This document shows, one piece after another, positions 47,049 through 59,055 of a stretch of 64,000 bases of DNA; position 1 is the first letter of the stretch, and every line of letters begins with the position of its first letter. This DNA comes from Membranipora membranacea. Lineage: Eukaryota; Bryozoa; Gymnolaemata; Cheilostomatida; Membraniporidae. A program made the position numbers and the translations under genes. The notes beneath the pieces are model-generated. The model was not told where the DNA came from. It was given only the letters and a program-made list of their open reading frames with translations, and ran no database searches. The stretch is taken from positions 20,324,025-20,388,024 of the forward strand of contig OU612070.1 in assembly GCA_914767715.1 (NCBI GenBank), in the 5' to 3' direction.

Positions 47049-49875
47049 ATGATATCAAAATACTTGTGTGGTGAGTAAGTATTAAGTTCTAAGTTTTAAG
47101 ACTTTAGCAACTGCAGGCCATAGCTTCTGGAGGTGGTTAGGCAATATAGGTTATGAATAAGATATAATATTACTTTACGTCATTCAGATTATAGGTAGAG
47201 CATGGATATTTCATCTTCAACCTTTAGATGTTTTGCAGCACTTCGTGTCAAATTATTGCATAGTTACTGCAGAACTAGCTGCCAGACTAAAAATTGCGTT
47301 GGTCCTTTTGTGGTCTTGAAGACCTCAACAAGTCTACCTTGATTTAATGATAGGCTTAGCCTTTTATGATAATATAATATAGAAAAAACACACACTTGAA
47401 AGCAAAGTTTGATCCACGATTAATTTGTGCCATTTATCCCCCCCCGTGATTTGACCGTATAGTAAGTGTATAAGTTTTGCTCAAACAGTTTTGCCCTGTT
47501 TTCTGAGTTTTGGGTACCAGGTAGCGAACTTGTGTGTGATTTTCAGAGTTTACCCTAACTGTAACTGTGGCTCATATCTTGGTCTCCATGTGAAATTGTT
47601 GTCTCTAATTCAAATCAACATTAAATTGTAGAAGGGTTCTTGCTCACTTTACTGTTGGTTGATGTGATTGGTGATGATTTGCCAAGGTGTCAAGGGAGTC
47701 CAGACTTGTGTCGAGAGATCGTACACATTATGGCAAGTGGACCTGCTAATGTCCGGACTTTCAAAGCTGATGACACAAACTATGCTTTCTTGGCAAATCT
47801 AATATCTAACTGTGGTGGCTCTTCTGTTAGATTTGAATGTACTAGTTACTATCAGGCAGAACTACTTACATATACACTGATCCAAAAATTGCATGGTGTC
47901 ATGGTTCTGAAGGAAAACAAAGATTGGATCTCCCAAAGGCGTAATCTTCATATTACCCTAACCGAAGGCGACTCCATAATTATCCCTGTGGTTGATGAAC
48001 AACTGCCACAAGTCAGTGATATCTCAATGAACAGCACTGGTACTCTTCCATCCAGTCCAAGATGGCTAAAAGTAGCCAACGCCGTCATGCAAGTTATATA
48101 CATAATACTGCTGTTTCTGAATGCTGCAGTTCTTAATTGTATTTTAAAGTGAGTTTAATTGTTGTTGTTTGCTGCATAAAAAGAGAATTATTTATGTACA
48201 AGATGGCATTCATTGTGAACACCATTGCCATAACATTATAATAAACTTATATAGTTTGAGTTCAATTTGGCCCATTGCATTTTGGTAAAAACAAATATCA
48301 AGTAGGTTTGAAAAAAAACTGAACTACTAGGGGAAGTGATAATTGAAACAGTGCCGTAAACAACACAGATTTAGTTACCATGTCTGATAAATATAATGGA
48401 GATTGTTGAAGGTCGTTAAGAATGTGGTTGTATATTTTAGAGAAGCTTTATGAGATGGATATTACTCTTCTCAACACTGTTCTAATGCTGTTATAAATAT
48501 GTATAGCAAATTTTTGTATTCAACATCGGTATCCATTATAAAAGTCTTTTTTATTTTGTACAGGAAAGAAGAACCGTCATTCTGTCACCTTTACTTTATT
48601 CTGAGCCTGTCACTGGGGAGTGTCATGTGTTGTCACCTAATCTGGTACGCTGATCATGCTGTCTCTACTGGGCATTTGCTTCTAAGCATAGCAGAGCACT
48701 ACCTGTGGGGTGTCTGCAGTCTTGCCTGCCTGACTGCCAATGCCAGCTGTTTCAAGGATGTGGAACAAAGACCCTACAGACAATCCGAAGCCCTATTACA
48801 GCAAGACAATCAGAACCCTTATGATATGGCGGACAGCCTTGCTGACCAGTATCTGGTAATCTTTGTGATACCACTGCTCTACATGTCACCGCTGCCATTT
48901 TTTGAGAACATGCTACACAAGTGAGTTATAGATCATGTTTAATTTAATTTTATGGCTTAAACGACTTCTAGGGAGAGTCTGTGTCATTTCATTGCTCAAA
49001 GCTGTTAGTTTGAATTGTGATCAAGCAAAGCGTTACACAAATGGCTTTGGACGAAGAAGTTAAGGACATTGGTGGGGTTGTTACTGCAAACTACCATTGT
49101 GATAGTGAAAATTAGATTCGGCATATATTTATCTGCCATATAAAGCTTTTTAATTTGAGTGCTGAAAAATCACTATCCACTGTAAAATGATTCTTGCCGA
49201 TTGTAACCTCCGTAGTATACCCATTAGTTGTAGTAGTAGTAGTTGGTATATTATTGTCCTACATATGTATCTAAATACAAACCTAAAGTGATGACTGATT
49301 TGACAGCTAAACTCAACTGATTTTTTTGTACATTAATACTCGACTGCTTATACGCCAAAAACCAGAATAGGAGGCCAAATCATTTACTCGTTCACATCAT
49401 ATCTTTCTGATATTTTGATTCTGTACTAAATTATGTTCTTAATCATCTATTCAAGTTGATTATTTATTATTTTAGGAATGGCTCATTCCGTATGGTGCCT
49501 CTGTTGATCCACTTATACACAGATGGACATCGCTCTCTACATACCATGTTAGTATTTGTCTGCCCTCTTACACTGGTGGCCATATTAAACCTCATCACTA
49601 TAGTTTCGAAGGTTCGACATGGAATTTCTCGCAGGGCAGGCTACATACATGTATCGCTGTTATTAGTTAGTTTCCAGCTGCCTGCCTTGTATGTTTTAAT
49701 GACGTTGAACAAATCGCCAGATAAAAGTTTGATACAGGGTGTTGCCATTCTGGTCCTGTCACCTTTATTGACATTTACAGTCTGTGTTATTCTTATAATC
49801 TATGTGGTATATTTCATACAACACATAATTACTGTCTACATAACTGATGCTAGTGCTGATAGCTCAACATCATAA
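47049..49875 (+). CDS. seven-transmembrane receptor-like protein with small Cys-containing ectodomain
   Basis: Four exons in phase: 47049-47070, 47632-48148, 48564-48920, 49476-49875 (431 residues). Exon 1 supplies the ATG and MISKYLC, which joined to exon 2 gives a good signal peptide (FLLTLLLVDVIG). Then follows an ectodomain of about 130 residues with four Cys. Hydrophobic segments fall at NAVMQVIYIILLFLNAAVL, LYFILSLSLGSVM, HYLWGVCSLACL, YLVIFVIPLLYM, MLVFVCPLTLVAILNLI, HVSLLLVSFQLPALYVL and LSPLLTFTVCVILIIYVVYF: seven in total, as in a GPCR with outside N-terminus. I see no rhodopsin-class DRY or NPxxY and no GPS motif, so I do not assign a class. The start rests on exon 1, which is short but fits both phase and signal peptide. 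Confidence 0.7.
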
Positions 49876-50268
49876 CGTGTCATGAGGTTTTTTTTATGTA
49901 TATATTAAATGTATATAAATACAATAATATAATATGATTGGTCATTCAATTCATTCTTATCTTGTGTACCACTCTATCCAGTATTATCCTTAATGTTTCT
50001 GATGATTTAATGTTGTCAAGTCAGAAACAAACTGGTTTTAACTTTGTTAACACTTGTTCACTCAGGGCTTGTTAGTCATATCAAATGAACAACAAATTAC
50101 TTCATTGTACTACTAGTTGGTCTCAATCACCCACCATTTGATGTCTCAGACATTTTCCGCTCTTCACAAAGAGGTTGCTATGTGAACTAAAACACAGTTC
50201 CAGTTTGAACCAGCTAATATTATTGGTATGAATCAGCCGCATGAACTAAATTTACGAGGTGTTTGATA

Positions 50269-50787
50269 ATAGACAGTTTTCTGAGCTCTTATTTATGCCT
50301 CAATTCTGAGTTGTCCTCTCTCCAGTTTGGTACTTTTAACCCACGCCGCAGAGGAAAAACCTGCTGAAAGAGGGTAATCTTGAAAACCGATTATGTTAGG
50401 ATGAAAATGATTTTTGATTCACATTCTGCACCATTGAAAAACCTGTTAGACAGGGTTTCCAAATCACTTTATCTTAATCTTTATAAATCTTTAATCTTAA
50501 TTTTAGTGACGAAACTCATGAAAAATTCTGCCAAATTGTCCGCAAAACAGGCAGAAAATGCTATAATTGACTATCCAAATACTAAAATGATTTCCCAAAC
50601 TATGTCCATATGAGTTTTCAATGCTGCAGATTCTGAATCAAAAATTATTTTTATCCTATTATAAGCAGTTATCAAGATAACTCTCTTTTCAGCACGTTTT
50701 TCCTATGCGGCGTGGGTTAAAAGTACCAAACTGGAAAGAGGACTACTCCGAACTGAGGCCTTAATCAGAGCTCAGAAAACTGTCTAT
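50269..50787. mobile_element. foldback (MITE-like) element with about 110-base inverted ends
   Basis: The left end (aatagacagttttctgagct onward to about 50382) returns in reverse complement at 50673-50787, including cagtttggtacttttaaccc and the ccacgccgca word. About 290 bases lie between. No transposase; non-autonomous. I could not fix a target-site duplication. Confidence 0.75.
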
Positions 50788-51365
50788 TGCAGTGGGTTAC
50801 CTTATTGTTAGCTAAGGCTGGTCCAATTAAACATGTGTGAAGAGGAAAGAAATTACTGACATTTATCATCAATCATTGTTAAATGGGATTGATCTCCTTA
50901 CCACATCACATTCACAAGAGTGCAAGGGTCAAAGGTGAAGAGCAGAATGAGCTGATGAGACGATTGTATCGATTTTAGGTGTTAATAAGCTTAAAAAGAT
51001 GAAAAATATCAATAAGATCATAAACGTGACTGATGATGATGGTGAAATATTTGATATTTGCTAGCCGGGACACAGGGACAGTTAGGGTAGCCTGAGCTCT
51101 CATACAGGGGTAGTCGGTTACTCTCTATCTCATTTAATTTTCTAATAAATGAAGCAGCATTGTGAGAAAAATCACTCCCAATCATTTCTATGTAATTAGT
51201 ACTTTTTTTAATCGCTTGCTCCCTTGCCAACTTTGATACAACAAAAAATTTAACTGACTGCTACCGCCAGAAAATGAAAACTGGCAAATTTGCTCTGGAG
51301 TAATTGATACGGTAGAAGGGTGTCCGTTGGAAGCTATTAATACAATATGTTACTTCAATGAGAGT

Positions 51366-51478
51366 AGGAGTAGCCTAGTAGTGCGAGAGACTGGGGTTTG
51401 ATTCTGGGATTTTCCTGTTAGGACCATTGAGCAAGGCATTTACCCCTAATTGTTTTTGGGGCTAGCACCTAGATATGG
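51366..51478 (+). mobile_element. tRNA-derived SINE-like element
   Basis: The head has tagcctagtagtgcgagag (A-box-like) and gggtttgattctggg (B-box-like), then the word gagcaaggcatttaccc, which resembles a conserved core found in many animal SINEs. The element runs into a TATG microsatellite, as SINE tails often do. Confidence 0.55.
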
Positions 51479-51585
51479 TATGTATGCATGTATGTATGTA
51501 TGTATGTATGTATGCATGCATGCATGCATGTATGTATGTATGTATGTATGTATGTATGTATGTATGTATGTATGTATGTATGTAT
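51479..51585. repeat. TATG tetranucleotide microsatellite
   Basis: About 26 units with a few CATG variants. The Cys/Met-rich ORFs over it are artefacts of the repeat. Confidence 0.95.
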
Positions 51586-51640
51586 TTTATTTCACATTCT
51601 GTATCATAGTGAGAAAATTTACAGTCTGCGTTGTGTTTAC

Positions 51641-51692
51641 ATATACATATACATATACATATACATAAACATATACATATATATGTACATTA
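51641..51692. repeat. ATACAT hexanucleotide microsatellite
   Basis: About eight units of acatat with variants. Confidence 0.9.
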
Positions 51693-52589
51693 ACATATCC
51701 AGGCACAGAGAAAACACGAGAATTTTTATTGTGCGCGTCTGCAAAAAGTTTCGAAAGAAGTAGTTTACATTCTCAATGGATGTTTTCCAAGATTTTCCAA
51801 CTAAACTTAGAGAACTGCAAAGTATTACGTTTGAGTGCCACAAAAATCTGTTTTAGGGCCCTTGCTGTTTTCAAATTTATATAAATAACCTTGCTTTGTC
51901 TAGTATTACCCACAGCACAGAATGTGCCAAAAATAAAACAACTTACAACTTGCATGAATGAATGAATTGAGCTTTAACTGGTCCCTACAGTATTGTTCAG
52001 TAATGCCATGACTTATGTTTTCACGGCAGTGCATTCCCTAACTGGTGCATATTACCAAATTTAGAGTGGGCTCCAATAGCAGTCATATTACTCACGTGTC
52101 AAATGACACCTCACATAACCTGTATTATCAGCATTATTCCTCATATTATTTCATTCTCGCAAGTCTGTTATCATAGCAATCACCCTCCGGCGTGATCAGC
52201 CTCATTATCTTATTATATTGGCACTTTGATGGTTGTTTAATCTCAATTGAACTATCGATGTAATAAAACCCTTAAAAGTCTTGCTACAATAATAATGACA
52301 TAATAAAAACTTTTCTCTTGAAAATGATAAAAAGTTTGCAAATAAAATGTATGAAAACAAAAATTAAAACATTTTATCGAAATATGATGTCAATAAAGTT
52401 ATAGAAAAAAAGAAAATTAAGGGATGGCGTTGTTGTTTGCCAACAGTAACAGCACTGTGGGAAGATAACTCCAAAGCATGATTATCTCTTTGATAAAATT
52501 CCTAACATTGCGATGACATCATGAATTATAACAAGCTATTATCACTTATCAGAAACATTCTCAAATCAGTTGGACATTAGCAGGCAAAC

Positions 52590-52723
52590 TGATCGGACTC
52601 AATTGTCTCCAATGGAGGATGTTGCTCTGCACAATATGACGGTCTATGAACACTTTAAAGATTGTGCTGGGACTCTGACTCAGATTTCAACAATGCTGGT
52701 CCATTTCTCATCAGAAGTCTTCA
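52590..52723 (+). CDS. possible isolated exon, unrecognised
   Basis: An open segment after an acceptor (tagcag) reads through LSPMEDVALHNMTVYEHF and TLTQISTMLVHFSSEVF to a moderate donor (gtgaat). It looks amphipathic and helical, but I cannot name it or find its partners. Confidence 0.3.
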
Positions 52724-53204
52724 GGGTGAATCACACATACCTTCATATCATAATTCTTTTAATACGGTAAGCTTGCGCAGATGAGATTTTCTCAAGAAAC
52801 TGCTATTTGGATTGCAAATGATTATTTCAAATCTGGTTAAGAGTTATCACCACATACATTGTGCTATATAATGATAGTACATGATGCATTCCTTGAATTC
52901 TGATCGCAATTGAATAGGTTAAGTTTAAGCCCTTATGTGCAATGAGAAAGAAATCATACTAGTTTATACAAAGCTTTGAAGTTTTGGTGGTCAGTTACTG
53001 TAGATGGTGACAATCTCGTCTAGTCTCTTACATTCATCCCTTACATTTCTTACTCTTATTTATTACTTAATTCAGGCGATTCCGTGGCTCAGTGTGGACT
53101 GCTTTGAGCAGACTGAACAGGCGTTCAGTGGCACTGTTAGAATTGGGTGTTGAGAGGAGGTATGGGAGTAGGCTAGTAAGGAGGGGTTTATCTGTGCATT
53201 ACCT

Positions 53205-55497
53205 ACTCTTACATTGCCTACTCTCACATTACCTACTCTTACATTGCCTACTCTTACATTGCCTTCTCTTACATTACCTACTCCTATATTACCTACTCTT
53301 ACATTACCTACTCTTACATTACATACTCTTACATTGCCTACTCTCACATTACCTACTCTCACATTACCTACTCTTACATTTCCTACTCTTACATTGCCCA
53401 CTCTTACATTACCTACTCTTACATTACCTACTCTTACATTACCTACTCTTACATTACCTACTCTTACATTGCCTACTCTTACATTGCCTACTCCTATATT
53501 ACCTACTCTTACATTACCTACTCTTACATTACCTACTCTTACATTACCTACTCTTACATTACCTACTCTTACATTACCTACTCTTACATTGCCTACTCTT
53601 ACATTACCTACTCTTACATTACCTACTCTCACATTACCTACTCTTACATTGCCTACTCTTACATTGCCTACTCTTACATTACCTACTCTAACATTACCTT
53701 CTCTTACATTACCTACTCCTATATTACCTACTCTTACATTACCTACTCTTACATTACATACTCTTACATTGCCTACTCTCACATTACCTACTCTTACATT
53801 GCCTACTCTTACATTACCTACTCTTACATTACCTACTCTCACATTACCTACTCTTACATTGCCTACTCTTACATTGCCTACTCTTACATTACCTACTCTA
53901 ACATTACCTTCTCTTACATTACCTACTCCTATATTACCTACTCTTACATTACCTACTCTTACATTACATACTCTTACATTGCCTACTCTCACATTACCTA
54001 CTCTTACATTGCCTACTCTTACATTACCTACTCTTACATTACCGACTCTCACATAACCTACTCTTACATTGCCTACTCTTACATTGCCTACTCTTACATT
54101 ACCTACCCTAACATTACCTTCTCTTACATTACCTACTCCTATATTTCCTATTCTTACATTACCTACTCTTACATTTCCTACTCTTACATTGCCTACTCTT
54201 ACATTACCTACTCTTCCATTACCTACTCTTACATTACATACTCTTACATTACCTACTCTTACATTGCCTACTCTTACATTGCCTACTCTTACATTACCTA
54301 CTCTTACCTTGCCTACTCTTACATTGCCTACTCTTACATTACCTACTCTTACATTACCTACTCTTACATTGCCTACTCTTACATTGCCTACTCTTACATT
54401 AACTACTCTTACATTGCCTACTCTTACATTACCTACTCTTACATTACCTACTCTTACATTGCCTACTCTTACATTAACTACTCTTACATTGCCTACTCTT
54501 ACATTACCTACTCTTACATTGCCTACTCTTACATTACCTACTCTTACATTACCTACTCTTACATTAACTACTCTTACATTACCTACTCTTACATTACATA
54601 CTCTTACATTACATACTCTTACATTACCTACTCTTACATTACCTACTCTTACAATACCTACTCTTACATTAACTACTCTTACATTACCTACTCTTACATT
54701 ACCTACTCTTACATTACCTACTCTTACATTACATACTCTTACATTACCTACTCTTACATTACCTACTCTTACATTAACTACTCTTACATTACCTACTCTT
54801 ACATTACCTACTCTTACATTGCCTACTCTTACATTACCTACTCTTACATTAACTACTCTTATATTACCTACTCTTACATTACCTACTCTTACATTACCTA
54901 CTCTTACATTACCTACTCTTACATTACCTACTCTTACATTACCTACTCTTACATTACCTACTCTTACATTACCTACTCTTACATTACCTACTCTTACATT
55001 ACCTACTCTTACATTAACTACTCTTACATTACCTACTCTTACATTACCTACTCTTACATTACTTACTCTTACATTACCTACTCTTACATTACCTACTCTT
55101 ACATTACTTACTCTTACATTACCTACTCTTACATTGCCTACTCTTACATTGCCTACTCTTACATTACATACTCTTACATTACCTACTCTTACATTACCTA
55201 CTCTTACATTACCTACTCTTACATTACCTACTCTTACATTACCTACTCTTACATTACCTACTCTTACATTAACTACTCTTACATTACCTACTCTTACATT
55301 AACTACTCTTACATTACCTACTCTTACATTACCTACTCTTACATTAACTACCCTTACATTGCCTACTCTTACATTGCCTACTCTTACATTGCCTACTCTT
55401 ACATTACCTACTCTTACATTAACTACCCTTACATTACCTACTCTTACATTGCCTACTCTTACATTACCTACTCTTACATTGCCTACTCTTACATTGC
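53205..55497. repeat. 2.3 kb minisatellite: 15-base unit with 210-base higher-order period
   Basis: About 152 units of cctactcttacatta with point variants. A marker variant (ctcctatatt) recurs at 53281, 53491, 53716, 53926 and 54136, so the left part is built of 14- or 15-unit blocks; the right part is simpler. Because the unit is five codons long, frames stay open for 2.5 kb on minus (repeated VGNVR) and about 1.5 kb on plus. I treat these ORFs as artefacts. The array abuts a repeat arm at 55495. Confidence 0.95.
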
Positions 55498-55890
55498 CAA
55501 GTTCCTCCAAGATAAGCAATGGAGCATTATGTATAACAAATCCAAGAATACGTTGATGCAAAGGTCGGTGCCCGTAAGGTATGAAGAAATGGCCCATCCT
55601 GTGGTTCCTCTACTGCAATATCAGCCGAAAACAGCATGCTCCTCGATCCATCAAAGACAGTAGTGCTGAACACAAGTTTGTCAAATAGTTTTTTCTCGTG
55701 ATGCAATTTGTTTTTATAATTATACCTTGGAGCCATCCAACAACAAAGCTATCATGTATAATGACCATGGGTTTTCATTCCACATAAATAAACTTAATTT
55801 TCTAAACTAAATTACATTTGGCGATGACAGCATGCACTGCTCAACAAATTTGCAAAAATATTTAGATAAATCTGAACTTGATAGTAGATT
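55495..55890 (-). repeat. inverted repeat, left arm
   Basis: Reverse complement of 58670-59055. Both arms can encode a related fragment on the arm's own sense strand (HHEK, VFSTTVFD, ADI, DGP, GFVIHNA), with a frameshift in this copy, so the repeat is probably derived from a coding element I do not recognise. Confidence 0.8.
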
Positions 55891-56083
55891 GAATGTTAAT
55901 GTTAGCTATAAGAAGTTCATTAACCATTGAACAATACGACAACAAATTTTTCATGTTAAAAGGTGCTAAATAGTGGTAGTGATAGTAAATCTTGCCAGAT
56001 AAATAAGCCTACGATCTTTGTTCACATCTCCCCCCCCCCCAAAAGCCAGCCCTAAGGTCAGGTCAATTAAATTACCAGCCCAG

Positions 56084-56225
56084 ATAGAGTCGGCGTACTC
56101 GTTACCTTCCCCCTCAGAAAGAGTCGGCGTACTCGTTACCTTCCCTCTCAGAAAGAGTCGGCATACCCGGTATATTCACAGGCAGATAGATTCGGCATAC
56201 TCATTTTAGAGAGTCGGCGTACTCA
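56084..56225. repeat. 34-base tandem repeat, about four units
   Basis: Units gagtcggcgtactcgttacc plus ttccctctcagaaa; the last ones are degenerate. Confidence 0.85.
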
Positions 56226-56641
56226 GCATAAATAGGCAATGTGCGTTGATGCAGTGCCAGGTATCGCCGCCTTTGGGTAACCCCCTCAAAATCCTTTACA
56301 ATAATAACTGATAGTAATCCCTTCCCATGGAATTGGCAGTAAAATTGTGACTGCTCATACCTAGACTTCTAAAAAGGATGAAAACATGTTGACTTTCCTG
56401 ATTTTTGTTTGAGGTATTCAGGTGATTAACTCTGTAACATGCGGGATAATTAGATATTTGATGATCAGTTGCTGAAAATTAGTCGATGGTTATTCGCATT
56501 TAAAATGACATTCAAGCAAAATCAATAAGTAGGTGTGGCGTGCAAAACGCAGCAGATTATAGAAGCTTTTGTTCGGAGGATTTACCACATAGACTGTCGG
56601 TTGGTGTACCTTTCTGCTTGGTATTATCGAGTATCTTTGCC

Positions 56642-57872
56642 ATGTTGAACATGGGAAGGCTAGGTTTTGCAATGACCCTAATGCTTGTTAGCCAAAACTC
56701 TACCAATGCAGCCAATAAAGAGACAGTGTTTGTAGTTTTTGGGGTGGATAACATACCACAAGAATCAATGTACACCGCAACTATTGTTAGTTGCGCTATA
56801 ACATGCCTAGTTCAACTAGAATGTCGCGGATACACATTTGGATCACAAACAAATGAAGCTGACTTCACCTGTTACTTATACCAATGGCTGACACCTGGAG
56901 GAGGAGAAGAGGAGGTATTCACGAGGGCACCAGAAGAATATACGACATCTGCCATGATCTTTGGTAAGCAGTGTCCTCCGCTTGAAATATCATTATACAT
57001 ACAGTTGTAAATTTGAGGAGCTGCTAGACTTGGAAAGCCAGAGGCAATTAAACCCATACACCACACAATATATCTATACTCATATGCAGTAATGTATCCT
57101 TGTTTCTAAACTTAGAGATACATAACACCCAAATATTGCAAAAGCACAATGCAATTACGTATTTAAATGGTCACGACTTGATATCATCACTGCATGCGAG
57201 TGCAAAACCTGAAACTCATGTTTACAGATGAAAATGTGACTGCTGAGTTATCGAGCACTGCATCAGGGTTTCCTAGTTCAAATGCAATTGATGGTAATTA
57301 TGGTGCAGCCAACGAGTTACTGGCTCATAGTCTAATAGAGACCTCCCCGTGGCTCCAAATCAACTTGGCGGAGCCTGCTCTGGTGAGCGGATTGAAAGTT
57401 TGGAATCGTGTTAATGCCAATTATCCAGGTAAGAATCTCAAAGGTAGAGTGAATGCTTGCGACAATATTGATGTTAGTTCTCATGATTATTGAAGTAATA
57501 TATTATTTATGAGGAACAGACAGCTGCTTTTTTAATATTACCGATTTTGTGTACAATTACAATAAACAAGCTACCCAAAAAAGCCATATGTGACTGTGAG
57601 TTGCAATCATTCATTTGTACCGATACTTGCATATATTTTCAACAGTTCACGAGCTTAAGCTTAGGAATGTGCTGATATCCGTAGCTATGATAAGGACTGA
57701 TGAAGGGTTTGGAGAGCGACTTACCAAATCAGCATGCTCATACTCTCCAGGACATCAGCCACCTGTCAGACTTCATCTGTGTTATGAAGCCATAGTTGGT
57801 AGATATGTAAGAATAACAGCTGTTGATGTGAACACGGCTCTGAACTTACGTGAGGTGGAGGTTTACGTGTAG
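56642..57872 (+). CDS. secreted PAN/Apple-like plus fucolectin-type (F5/8C-like) protein
   Basis: Three exons in phase: 56642-56963, 57228-57428, 57646-57872 (249 residues). The start MLNMGRLGFAMTLML gives a signal peptide; a second ATG at 56651 is equally possible. About residues 30-107 look like a PAN/Apple domain (spaced Cys, ECRGYTFG). Residues from about 110 match the fucolectin/tachylectin-4 fold of F5/8 type C lectins: ENVTAELSSTASGFPSSNAIDG, WLQINLAEP, VSGLKVWNR, then GRYVRITA and LREVEVYV at the end. Such lectins bind fucose-type sugars outside the cell. The gene lies between the arms of a large inverted repeat. An AATAAA occurs near 58357. Domain calls are by pattern only. Confidence 0.75.
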
Positions 57873-58669
57873 TAGGAAATCATCATCAGTAAGTGAGTAG
57901 TCACTGATACTTGGATGGCATTATGAGATTGTCTTAAATTATATCATGCTTCTCTACTAATGCAGCAGCACCAATGCAGATAGATTATGACATTAGCTGC
58001 AGAACTTGTTTGGATTTAAACTTTTTTGTGGATTGTAAGCTTGAGGTTTTAACACAGTTCTTTGTAAATTATTTCAGTTATTTTCCTTATTGAAGTTCAA
58101 TTGTTCTATTGATATTATCAAGTCTCAAGTAGAGTATGCATTTATAGTATCAAGATATATTCACATTCTGTAAGATGAATTTTGTCTGAGTTGTCTTTGT
58201 TGAGTTTGAGGTAATCTTTTCTTTCATATTCTAGTTAATTTTAATTGAGTAGTTTATCAATTGAGTGTTGTTTATATTATAGTTACCATGGAAGTGCAGC
58301 CCTGATGTTGACCCATTTCAATATTCAGCAGGTTCAAGATCAGAACGTGTTATAAAATAAAAAAGCCTTTGTCATCGAACTGAAATCATTTGAAAGATTG
58401 TTTTATGTAAATAGTAAAAATGAATCATATGAAATGATAATCATAAGTCATTGTACACATTGTTCAAACATCCCCCTTCTATTAGCTCTCTAGCTTGTAC
58501 ACTCTGCATTGTAAACATCCATTGACAAGAAAAATACGGAAACATATCAGTAGGATTCTGATTAATTACATGGAAATTATTTATGGTTACAAGATGTTTT
58601 GCCGCATTGTTCAATGGTTAAACAACATACTTCTTATAGTTAAAGTTTACATAAAATCAACTGACAAGT

Positions 58670-59055
58670 GCGGATCCGTCCAAAATATTTTTGCACATTT
58701 GTTGAGCAGTGTATGCTTTTAACTTCAAATCTAATTTTGTTTGGGAAATTAAGGTCGTTCATGTGAAATGAAAATCCATGGTTATTATACATGATAACTT
58801 TGTTGTTGGATGGCTCTAAGATTAAATTATAAAAAGAAAACATTTGCATCATGAGAAGCCATGTGACAAACATGTGTTCAGCACTACTGTCTTTGATGTA
58901 TTGAAGAGCATGCTGTATTCTGCGGATATTACAGTAGATGATCCACATGATGGGCCCTATCTTTATACCTTGTGGGGCACTGACCTTTGCGTCAATGTAT
59001 TCTTAGTTGGATTTGTTATACATAATGCACTATTGCTAATCTTGTAGGAAGTTGG
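58670..59055 (+). repeat. inverted repeat, right arm
   Basis: Reverse complement of 55495-55890. The plus-strand ORF (HHEKPCDKHVFSTTVFD onward) is less damaged here than in the left arm. Confidence 0.8.

Larger units (their letters stand above)
49876..52560. other. no gene recognised; mobile-element remnants and microsatellites
   Basis: Contains a foldback element, a SINE-like element and two microsatellites, listed separately. No other exon seen. Confidence 0.5.

Noticed and set aside
51450-51763. Cys/Met-rich and Tyr/Ile-rich small proteins
   Set aside because: Translation of TATG and ATACAT microsatellites.
53072-55597. 841-codon minus-strand ORF and 495/280-codon plus-strand ORFs
   Set aside because: They are the frames of a 15-base satellite unit on both strands. 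No unique coding sequence, signal or splice context supports a protein.
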